Below, piece by piece: positions 1 through 7,694 of a stretch of 26,433 nucleotides of DNA. Both the position numbers and the translations under genes were made by a program. The notes below the pieces were generated by a model. That model was not told the origin of the DNA. It did not search any database and saw nothing but the letters and a program-made list of their open reading frames with translations. Numbering within the stretch: the stretch's first letter is position 1; every line of letters starts with the position of its first letter. The stretch lies in assembly GCA_026770615.1 (NCBI GenBank), contig MU631444.1, positions 180,539 through 206,971 of the forward strand. Reading direction: 5' to 3'. The stretch comes from Pavlovales sp. CCMP2436. Lineage: Eukaryota; Haptophyta; Pavlovophyceae; Pavlovales.

Positions 1-1892
1 CTTTGTCCAGCGCACCTTTCCGGAGTGCATGGATGCCTCGCTTGCCAGCAGCTTGGGCGTGCCCGCGCGCTTGCCCGTGCGCGCAGCGGCGCGCAGGTCC
101 CACAGCTTGAGCACCCCTGCATATGGTTGAATCATAATGCACAATTAAGAAGAACGAAATGAATAATGATAAATAGCACTAACAATACCAAAACATGAAA
201 CATGAAACATACAAAAAACCCAAAAAAAAACCGTCGTTTGCTGCGCTCAGTAGCCAGCCGCCCAGCAGGCCGTCGTCCGCCCCCTCGTCCGCCCCCGCCT
301 GCGCCGCCAGTAGCTGCACGCTGCCCTAATCATAATAATAATAATAACGTAGTAATAACATTAGTATTAATCTTAATGTCAATAATATTAATATTAATAT
401 TATCAAGAATATTTTAATAATAATAATATAATAATGTGCTTGTGATTATTATTATTATTACTAATAGAACACCAACAACAACGACAACATCAGCAAGCAA
501 CAGTAATCACACGCATACCACCCAGCCCCTGTGCGCCTCGAAGGAGAGCAGCGCCTCTTCCACCTCCTCCTTCCCCCCCGCCCCTTCTCTCGCGCGGAGG
601 CCGTAGACCTCGACCACCCCCTTCTCGCCCGCCGCCGCCACGAGCCAGCCCGCGCCCTCTGGGCCGACGGGCGCGAGGTCGATTGCGTACACGCGCGCCA
701 TCGCCGCCGAGACGCAATCGGCCAAACCTGCGCTCCGTCGGAAGCCGCTCACCAGCCCCGCGTCGGCGCCCCCCGCGCGCGCAGGCGCGTCCGAGCGCGC
801 GCGCTCGCCGCCGCCAAGCACGTAGCGCAGCACGGCCGAGCTCTCAAACTCCGCGGCCTCCTCGCTCTCGTTCTCCTCCTCCTCCTGCGCCGCGCCCCCG
901 CTCCCGCTCGCGGCCTCCGCTCCGCGGTCCGTCGCGCGCGTCGAGCGGCGGACGGCGAAGGCGGGCGGCGCGGGGTCGCGCGCGCGCTTGGCCGGCTTCG
1001 GCTTGAGCGGCCGGCTGCGCACGGTCGCGTTGGTCGGGCCGTCGACCAGGAGGCCGGGCTCCAGCAGCCCCAGGGACGCCAGCACCTGGTTGTTGCGCGC
1101 GATGTTGAGCAGCCGCTGCCGCTCGTACTCGCTCAGGCCATCCGCGCTCAGGATGGCGGGCGGCGCGGCGGCGGGTACGCGAAGGGCGTGCGAGCCCTCC
1201 GCGGCGCTGCCAACCGGGCTGCGCGCTGCAGCAGCGGGCTGCGCGTCGGGCTGTGACGGGCCGGCCTGCGGCTGGGAGGGCTCGCCCGTTGGCGGCTCGG
1301 GCTCGGGCTGCTCGGGGCGGAAGGCCGGCGCGCGGGGCGGAGCGGCCTCGACTCGCTGCAGCGCGAGGCATCGCTGCGGTGCGCCCGATGCCTCGCCAAA
1401 CTTGCTGCCCTGCGTGGGCACCCGGCTAGGCTCCGGCGCCGCTGGCGGTGTCTCCTCCGCCTGCATCCCCGTGGTGCTGGCCTGCGGCGCGCATCCCCGG
1501 CCCGGCGCAGGCGCCGCTGGCGGCGTCCCCTCCAACTGCGTCCTCACCGCGCTTGCCTGCGCGGGCGCCGAGCTGGCGGTCCGCGCGCGCGCCGACGGCG
1601 GCTCGGGCTTGGCGGCGGGCCCCTTCGTGGCGGAGGCCGATGCGCGCGAGCCCTTTGGGCGCGTGTCCCCGCCCGCCAAGCCTGCGCCGTCAGCAGGCTT
1701 GCCCGAGCCGCTCATCTTAGTGGCTGCAGCGCCCTTGGCAGTCACGGCGCGCTGCGCTGCCGCCGGCTCCCCGCAGGGTGCAGGGAGTGCGCCCTCAGCG
1801 CCTGCGGCGGTGTTGGTCTGCACCTTGCCGAACCAGCGCGTGAGCGAGGTCTGCTTCGACATGCCGCCACCGAGCTCGAGAGCAGATGCCAA
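1..1892 (-). CDS. WDR76: WDR76/CMR1-like WD40 protein, 5' part, three exons visible, runs off the left edge
   Basis: The gene reads leftwards from ATG 1892 (or the second Met at 1862). Exon 1 (about 1892-519) encodes a long low-complexity Ala/Pro/Ser/Glu-rich N-terminus. Near its end is a segment resembling the WDR76/CMR1 signature (GLSEYERQRLLNIARNNQ), then basic and acidic stretches, then the start of a beta-propeller (FEAHRGWV). A short second exon (313 or 320 down to 232) encodes LLSAANDG. After a GT donor at 231 and a CAG acceptor at 119-117, exon 3 (116 to below 1) resumes in phase with VLKLWDLRA, completing a WD-repeat strand. Known family members bind DNA or chromatin and act in damage and replication-stress responses in the nucleus. 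Residues 14-21 (QTSLTRWF) resemble a PCNA-interacting PIP box. The propeller is mostly outside the window. The identity is fairly firm; the donor of exon 1 (GTATGC at 518 preferred) and the acceptor of exon 2 are ambiguous. Confidence 0.72.
321..518 (-). other. WDR76 intron 1 with AT-rich trinucleotide repeats
   Basis: This intron lies between a GTATGC donor at 518 and an acceptor at about 321 or 314. It is filled with ATT/AAT-type triplets (about 330-450) and CAACAA-type triplets (about 470-495). Its AT-richness contrasts sharply with the very GC-rich exons on both sides. The second intron (231-117) is also AT/A-rich. Confidence 0.55.
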
Positions 1893-2676
1893 CCGTCGAG
1901 CGCTATACCCACGCCTAACCTTGGGCGAACCCTACGCGAGCCTTCGTCCAGAAGCGCGGAGTTCAACTCCTCGCGACCCCGCTGCCTAGCGGTAGAGGTC
2001 ACCGGCTTCTCCCGCCCATTCTTTTTAAAAGAGGATACGGGAAGTTAGTTTGTTATGTAATGTGTACGGGATATACATGGCTCCCCGACTCTACACATTC
2101 ACATGGAAGAGTAGAGAACTCACGCAATAAGTTCGTTGAGGAGCTTACATGTTCGTGAGGAGAAGGTCACGCCCATTCCTTGTTTAATAGTGTTTGGCTA
2201 TTTTGGTTTGTTTGTATAATTTTCTCTGAAAAGCTAGCATTTGAAACCTAGCTGGACAGTCGGCTGCAGGTGACCGACTACATGGAAAAACGCGGCTCGC
2301 CGAGGCCCTACTGGCGTGTTATTGCGACATCAGCCCCGATCACGCGCGCCTCGGCCACGGCGATGCGGTGCGGCATATTGGAAATAATCCTGCCCTATAA
2401 TGCAACTAACCGAATTGCCCCATATGCGAAAGTAGTTAGTTAGTTGTTGCACATTTTTTTAAATCGCCCGTTAGTAAAGTTAACCGTTCGCCAGCCCGGC
2501 TCCTGTTGGGCAGTGTCGGGAGAAAGCTTTGGTGGTCTGGTCACCCTCACGCTCACGCGCGCCACGACATCGAGCCGGACCTCGGCGCAGATCGCGAACC
2601 TCACGCCCGGAGCACAGGTCGGGCAGCGCAGTGCAGCGCAGCGCAGCAGCTCTCGAGTGCTAACGGTCCGTGCGCG
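1893..2676. promoter_or_regulatory. Divergent intergenic region, likely bidirectional promoter
   Basis: This stretch of about 780 bp separates the minus-strand WDR76-like gene from the plus-strand 164-aa gene, so it should carry both promoters. The part at 2020-2480 is less GC-rich than the genes around it. I see no convincing ORF, tRNA or long repeat, and no clear TATA box can be assigned. The GC-rich part just before 2677 has CAG/GCAG-type repeats (about 2625-2652). Confidence 0.4.
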
Positions 2677-3171
2677 ATGGCCTCCGCCGACGTGATGATG
2701 TGCGACGAGACAATCCAGCTCTTCCACGACCTGCACCTTGGCATGGAGCACCGAGTGCGCGCCGGGCCGGGGCCGAACGGGTTTGGCGGCGCGCCGCTGA
2801 CCGAATTTGCCCAGCAGCCCTTCTCCCCGCCGCAGGCGCCGCTTGCGCCCCCGGCCGCGCGCGCGCAGGCCGCAGGCAGCACGCCGCCGCGCCCCGTCTG
2901 GTCCGGCGTGCAGCAGCCGCTCCACGCACAGCCAGTACAGCTGCAGTTGCTGCAGGTGCAGCAACTGCAGCTGCAGCAGATGCAGTCACCGCTTGCGCCC
3001 TCGCCGCAGCCCGCCGTCGTCCGGCCGCCCTCGCCCGACTCAAGGTACTTGATAACCAACTGGGCATCAGTCGACGAAGTGGAGGAGGAACTCTCCTACA
3101 TGATGTTCGAACAGGCGAGCATTGACGACGGCCCGCAGCATTCCCGGCAAAATTGCTCCTACATCTCCTGA
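2677..3171 (+). CDS. Unrecognised Gln/Pro/Ala-rich protein (164 aa)
   Basis: I do not recognise this family. The frame is open further upstream, but ATG 2677 is the first ATG and gives 164 residues. The N-terminus (MASADVMMCDETIQLF) looks helical. Residues about 45-125 are low complexity, rich in Pro, Ala and Gln, with a run of Gln-Leu repeats around 90-108. The C-terminal 40 residues are more complex and acidic (DEVEEELSYMMFEQ), which suggests a short conserved interaction motif. The GC-rich codon use matches the neighbouring host genes. It is divergent from the WDR76-like gene and convergent with UBA2. It could be one exon of a longer gene, since no splice partner was identified. Confidence 0.5.
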   Translation: MASADVMMCDETIQLFHDLHLGMEHRVRAGPGPNGFGGAPLTEFAQQPFSPPQAPLAPPAARAQAAGSTPPRPVWSGVQQPLHAQPVQLQLLQVQQLQLQQMQSPLAPSPQPAVVRPPSPDSRYLITNWASVDEVEEELSYMMFEQASIDDGPQHSRQNCSYIS

Positions 3172-3664
3172 CGTTGGAGACCGCGGACCCTCACCCGTCC
3201 GCATCTGCACAGGATGCCGCGGCCCACGCACATGCGCCCGTGGCAAGTTCTGGGATCAGTTCTTCTCTGCACCGGGGAACTCTGATAATCAGCTAATTGC
3301 CACTGTGGATGCCTCTACTTCATTCTATTTCTCAGTGAATCTATGTAGTTGAGTCTTTCTTTAACTCTGATCGTTACCGTAAGTTTGGGTTAGCGAAACG
3401 ACTAGTTCATAAAATTATAACTATTTTATAATGTGAATGATTAAATAATATTAATTCGATGACAATGTGCACAATAAATTGTTGAACTGACGACGAGAGG
3501 TCGAGTGAGGGAATAAATTATATAAATTATAATAGTCGCACTGGACAGATACTACGCGGGCTTCGGTTTCTGCGGGCGACTGACGCGAGCGACGACGGAG
3601 AGACGGAGGGGCGGGGAGCCGGGGACGGAAGAGTGAGCGCAGGCCGTGGGTAGCCGGCCGCGCT
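3172..3664. other. Convergent intergenic region
   Basis: These 493 bp lie between the 3' ends of the 164-aa gene and UBA2. The middle (about 3355-3540) is AT-rich and probably carries the polyadenylation signals of both genes (for example AATAAA at 3473, plus strand). No ORF or repeat array stands out. Confidence 0.4.
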
Positions 3665-4973
3665 CTATTGTGTCCGACGCTTCTTGCCAGCGGGCCCATC
3701 GGAGGCGGCAGGCGGCGGCGCGGCGATGATTTCGAAATCGTCGTCGTCGAGGTCCGCCCCGGACGCGCCCACCGCGCCCGAGTCGCCGGCGGCCGCGGCC
3801 GGCGTGGGCTTGGCGAAGAGGGAGCCGGTGACGACGAAGCCGAGCGGGTGCGCCTCGGGGTTGATGTGCTCGTTGTGCGAGATGATCAGCTGGCAGTTGA
3901 GCGACTGCGACTGGTCGTCGATGTCGAGGATCGAGCCGTGCTTGAGGCTGAACGGCGGTTCGCTGAGCAGCTTGAGGAGCTTGGCCTCTTCGTGGGCTTT
4001 CTCGTCGTCGTCCAAGTCGCCGCACTCGTACAGACCGCGCTCACCTGCGCAGCAAGACAAGGTGGGGTTGGGGGAAAGGGGGGGTGGGTTGGGGGAAGGG
4101 GGTTGGGGGTTAGTTACGTTTCGGAGAGGCCAGGTGCTCGCAAGATGAAAGCACCGATTCCGTACAGAGGCCAGCTTGAATCCCTACCAGTAGTTACCAC
4201 TAAAAGTGATCAGCATCATCATCATTATCATCATCATCATAATGGCACACAATGACAACAGCACGCACATCAACAGCAACGACATTACTATTCTAGTAAG
4301 ACGTGCTGAAAGGGATTAAAGGGATGACTCTTTTGCAGCGAGGGACGCTAAAAGAAATATGATAAAATAAAGGGACGCGCAGCGGGGGACGCGAAAAGAA
4401 CTATTATAAAATAAGGGGGACGCGCTCAGCTGCTCGCCCCACCCGGAGGGAGGGCGAAGGTGGGAGGGAGAGGGGGCGGGGTAGGGGTAGGGGTAGGGGT
4501 AGGGAGAGGGAGAGGGGGCGGGAGAGGGAGATGGGGAGGGGGGGGGCGGCTCACCTGCGTGCAGGTTTGGTTCGTGGAAGGAGAGCTTCTTGCCCAGCAC
4601 CCCCCGCACCAGCAGCTCCCCCGTTGCACTGCGCATGTCCAGCTCCACAGTGACAGACGCGGTGCCGCAGACGAAGCACTCCTGCGAAAAAAAAGTAAAA
4701 AAAGAAGTGATGTTAGCAGTAGTGGTAGTAGTAGCAGCATTCTTATTACAACATTACATGACAACAACAGAAAGAAGTGATGTTAGCAGTAGTGGTAGTA
4801 GTAGCAGCATTCTTATTACAACATTACATGACAACAACAGCTAGAAGTGATGTTAGCAGTAGTGGTAGTAGTAGCAGCATTCTTATTACAACATTACATG
4901 ACAACAACAGCTAGTATTTTTGCAACCGCAGCAGTAGCAACAGCAACAACAGCAGCAGCAGCAGCAACAGCAG

Positions 4974-5005
<32 letters not shown>

Positions 5006-5024
5006 ACAGCAGCAACAGCAACAA

Positions 5025-5059
<35 letters not shown>

Positions 5060-6557
5060 ACAACAACAACTGCAGCAGCAACAGCAACAACAAGAGCAGC
5101 AGCAGCAGCAACAACAGCAGCAGCAACAGCAGCACGGTACCGGGCTGGGCTCCTGCAGTCTGCTCGTCACGATGAGCCGGTCCTTGCGCTTGCCCGAGAG
5201 CGCGCGGCAGAGGAAGGCGGACGAGCACTCCTTGACCGAACCGGTCCTGAGCAGCTTTAGCGCCTCGATCACGATGTAGCCCGCGATGATGGCGTTGGTC
5301 GTCGCGATGGCCGGGATGATGTTGCCCGCGATCTCCTTGACCACGAAGCGCGACTGCGGCGGGATGCCGAAGATGCAGCTGCGCAGGTTCGCCGCGGCAG
5401 TCACGAAGTCGAGGCACTCGCAGTCGTCCTTGTCGAACGCGAGCTGGCCCGCCTTCAGCCCGCGCGCCTCGAACGCACGCACCACCGCACCGACGAACGC
5501 AGCGGCGTTCTCGGCCACGCTCCACACGGCCTGGTCGTCCTCGGGCGAGGCGACGGGCAGGCCGGCCAGGTCAGGCACCAGCTCGGCAAACGAGAGCGGC
5601 TCGGGTGGCCGCCGCTCCTTCCAGAGAGTGCTCATCGCGAGCAGGCGTCGCACGTCCGCAGCGAAGACCGCCTCGAAAATGCGCGCGGCGAACTCGCGCG
5701 CACCCTCGCCCGGCTGCAGCTCGAGCTTGGGCGCGGGCGCGCCTTCGCCCGCCGTGGCGGCGGCAGCCGGGGCCGTACCCTCATCCGCGGCGGCGGGGGC
5801 GCCCTCCTCGGAGTTGTCGACGAGGTCTGTCTCCTCACCCGAGAAAACCTTCTTGAAGAGCAGCTCCTTGGCCCACGCGATGCAGTGCACCGGCTTGTCC
5901 GGGTGGTTGCGCACTGTGCAGATCGGGTAAGTCTTCTTGTTCTCCGACTTGGGCTGGCACTCGTAGCACTCGGACTCGCCCTTCTTGATCACGGTCACCT
6001 GCCCCAAGTAGCCCTCCGTACCCGACTCGATCAGCGGGATCCCCGCGGCCAGGCAGACGCGGTTGACGTGCCGACGCGCGTCAATGTTGTCGAGCGCGTT
6101 GAGCACGATCGAGAAGCGCTTGAAGTAGTAGAGGTCGAACTGCGCCGACTTGACGTTGCCGTGGTGCGCCTCGATCTGCGTCCCCTCGTCGTGCGGGAAC
6201 CCGAGCACCGTCTCGCGCGCGACGACCACCTTGGGCCGGTTGACGTGCACCGCGCGGAAGAGGAACTGGCGGTTCAGGTTAGAGTAGTCGATCGTGTCAA
6301 GGTCGATCTGCGCGGTGCCGGGCGGGGCGAGGCGGGGGGGCGGTCGGCGGGTGCGCGGCTCGCGGGCGCGAGCCTGCCGGGCCAGATCGCGCGCGCGGGA
6401 GCAGCGCAGCGGCGCTCACCGCCTCGATGTCGCGGAAGCCGCATAGGACTAGGTTCTTGACCAGCTCGCAGCCGATGCCACCGGCGCCCACCATCAGCAC
6501 CTTGGTGCTCGCCACGTCACACCCGCTCACGGACTGGGAGTGCGAAGCGCGCGACAT
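3665..6557 (-). CDS. UBA2: SUMO-activating enzyme subunit 2 (UBA2/SAE2), four exons
   Basis: UBA2 is the catalytic half of the nuclear SUMO E1: it adenylates SUMO, forms a thioester with it and passes it to UBC9. Proposed exons are 6557-6420, 6307-5141, 4681-4555 and 4044-3665. All junctions are GT-AG and keep phase, giving about 603 residues, close to typical UBA2 length. Exon 1 has the nucleotide-binding loop VGAGGIGCE. Exon 2 begins [17 protein letters not shown] and contains [13 protein letters not shown], the zinc-ligand pair ECYEC, the likely catalytic Cys in PICTVRNHP, and the adenylation-domain end [14 protein letters not shown]. Exon 3 supplies the second zinc pair (ECFVC) and the start of the ubiquitin-like domain. 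Exon 4 holds the rest of that domain, an acidic stretch (DLDDDDFEI) and a basic end (GKKRRTQ) that suits a nuclear localisation signal. The viral element begins within about 120 bp upstream of its ATG. Confidence 0.93.
4061..4112 (+). repeat. G-rich tract in UBA2 intron 3 (possible G-quadruplex)
   Basis: The plus strand carries successive runs of four to seven G separated by T or A. This is pyrimidine-rich on the UBA2 sense strand and lies just upstream of the exon 4 acceptor at 4047-4045, so it doubles as a polypyrimidine tract. The G runs fit a G-quadruplex pattern on the plus strand. Confidence 0.6.
4466..4548 (+). repeat. GGGGTA/GGGAGA minisatellite in UBA2 intron 3
   Basis: The plus strand shows GGGGTA repeated several times, then GGGAGA-type units and a long G run, just inside the donor side of UBA2 intron 3 (donor GT at 4554-4553). 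The pattern is G-quadruplex-prone on the plus strand and C-rich in the transcript. It resembles some telomere-like units but is not a canonical telomere array. Confidence 0.6.
4704..4913. repeat. Three direct 70-bp repeats in UBA2 intron 2
   Basis: Three near-identical 70-bp units start at 4704, 4774 and 4844 with GAAGTGATGTTAGCAG and differ by only a base or two at the junctions. They lie in UBA2 intron 2 (5140-4682), next to the CAG/CAA tract. Confidence 0.85.
4925..5136. repeat. CAG/CAA trinucleotide tract in UBA2 intron 2
   Basis: About 210 bp of interrupted CAG/CAA triplets on the plus strand (CTG/TTG in the UBA2 sense direction). The tract begins directly inside the exon 2 donor (GTACCG at 5140) and is open in several frames, giving poly-Cys or poly-Leu if translated. 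The UBA2 reading needs it removed as intron, because the next conserved block (ECFVC) lies beyond it. Confidence 0.85.
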
Positions 6558-6680
6558 CTTCGCGCCAAGCTGAAGCAGCTCGCGCGCGCCTCATTTAAAT
6601 CCAAATTCGGCCTGCGGGCTGGTTGTCTTAGAGCCGAAAAACCGCAAAACCCATTAGCTCGTGCACAGGCATTTACGGAC
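6558..6680. other. Host/element transition upstream of UBA2
   Basis: Composition changes within about 120 bp, from GC-rich host DNA at the UBA2 start codon (6557) to the AT-richer, intron-poor DNA of the viral element. The exact junction cannot be placed by eye. I see no terminal inverted repeat matching the palindrome arms, no target-site duplication that can be checked (the right flank is absent) and no tRNA. Whatever promoter remains for UBA2 must lie in these bases or in the element. Confidence 0.45.
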
Positions 6681-7553
6681 ATGCGGACACCGTTCATGCC
6701 TAGACAGGGCCTCGGTGGATCTCCTGATGTCCTATACAACCCTCTTCTGAGCCCGACTGAGTTGCGTGCACGTGCACTGGGAGCCGAGCCAATCCGCCGT
6801 CCGCCGCCAGAATCAGGCACAAGAGCTCCTTTCACCTACGACCCTCAACCCGAATATGTGCCAACCCAGCCTATGCCGGAACCGCTTGTGCCAACCCAGT
6901 ATTACCCGCCAAGTGCATTCCAGTCTCCAGCTCGAGTCACCGGTGCACCAATGCAAGCAAGAACTCCAATCACGTCTGCGCCCTTCAGATCTCCTCAAAC
7001 GCCCACTACGGCTTCCCCGAGACCTTCGATACAAGTATTGCCGAATCTCCCCGAGGTTACATTCACGGCCCCGACACCATCCCCGCCGCCACTTGCCCGC
7101 CCATCTATTGTGGCCGATGCGCTTGCCAAACCACCAACACCATCGATTACGCGTACAAAAAGTGCAGGACGTAAAGCACAAATACAGCCCGCATATGTTG
7201 AATATTCAGGTCAAGCGGGCCCCTCAACTTCTTACACAGATTTTGAATCGCCACCAGTTTCTAAGAGGCAAAAAATGCTAGGGGAAATAAATCTAAAGTT
7301 GGGATTGACCGTGGATGAAAGAGCAAAAATAGGCAAGTTTTCTGATCTTCGTACAATCAAACCAAAAAGCGATCAAGAAAACAATGCGCAGCTTTCACGG
7401 CTACTTACCAATGAAATCATTCTGCAAAAGATCATAAAGGCTTACGGTAACTTAGACACTTCGAATGCTCGTATGGCTGTAGGTGCTGTGTTTGGCGTTC
7501 ACAAATCGGTGGTTGATGTGTTTATGAATATGCGTCGTACTGCCGGGATGTAA
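6681..7553 (+). CDS. Pro-rich putative virion or accessory protein (290 aa)
   Basis: I do not recognise this family. The frame is open upstream into UBA2 exon 1, but ATG 6681 is the first ATG and lies past the compositional shift. Residues about 1-190 are rich in Pro, Thr and Ser with repeated PTQP/PxP motifs. A basic patch (RTKSAGRKAQ, about 155-165) and a KRQK cluster (about 190) follow. The last 90 residues are more complex and helical, with low Pro content (AVGAVFGVHKSVVDVFMNMR). A disordered Pro-rich region joined to a helical C-terminus also occurs in the 441-aa protein on the other side of the element, although no sequence identity is obvious. It is the first gene of a plus-strand run with the discoidin protein and the lipase. 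Confidence 0.6.
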   Translation: MRTPFMPRQGLGGSPDVLYNPLLSPTELRARALGAEPIRRPPPESGTRAPFTYDPQPEYVPTQPMPEPLVPTQYYPPSAFQSPARVTGAPMQARTPITSAPFRSPQTPTTASPRPSIQVLPNLPEVTFTAPTPSPPPLARPSIVADALAKPPTPSITRTKSAGRKAQIQPAYVEYSGQAGPSTSYTDFESPPVSKRQKMLGEINLKLGLTVDERAKIGKFSDLRTIKPKSDQENNAQLSRLLTNEIILQKIIKAYGNLDTSNARMAVGAVFGVHKSVVDVFMNMRRTAGM

Positions 7554-7608
7554 TGAATGATAAAATAAATGAAGAAAAAAATGAAAAAAAATGTATATCA
7601 ACAGTACA

Positions 7609-7677
7609 ATGTCGAACGTATATGGTGCTTTAACCTCTTCAGTGGGAGTGCTAGATGTATTTGATCCTTACGCGTAA
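7609..7677 (+). other. Short ATG-initiated frame, likely true N-terminus of the discoidin protein
   Basis: ATG 7609 opens a 22-codon frame (MSNVYGALTSSVGVLDVF, then DPYA) that stops at 7675. The long downstream frame has no ATG for its first roughly 150 codons but is open from 7665, overlapping the end of this short frame. A one-base shift would join them. This could be an assembly indel, a real frameshift mutation or programmed -1 frameshifting. No classic slippery heptamer is obvious. Confidence 0.4.
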
Positions 7678-7694
7678 CAACTAATGCAGTTACG

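Noticed and set aside
531..1989. Plus-strand ORFs of 241 and 333 codons opposite the WDR76-like gene
   Set aside because: They are Arg/Ala-rich shadows typical of very GC-rich DNA; the minus frame carries recognisable family motifs and splices in phase into a WD repeat.
3668..4255. Plus-strand ORFs opposite UBA2 exon 4
   Set aside because: Antisense shadows; they cross the UBA2 intron and end in low-complexity His codons from a CAT repeat.
4911..5525. Long poly-Leu and poly-Cys reading frames at the end of UBA2 exon 2
   Set aside because: They read through the CTG/TTG tract beyond a good GT donor; the conserved UBA2 sequence resumes only after the next acceptor.
5286..6460. Plus-strand ORFs opposite UBA2 exon 2
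   Set aside because: Antisense to a strongly conserved coding exon; no independent motifs.
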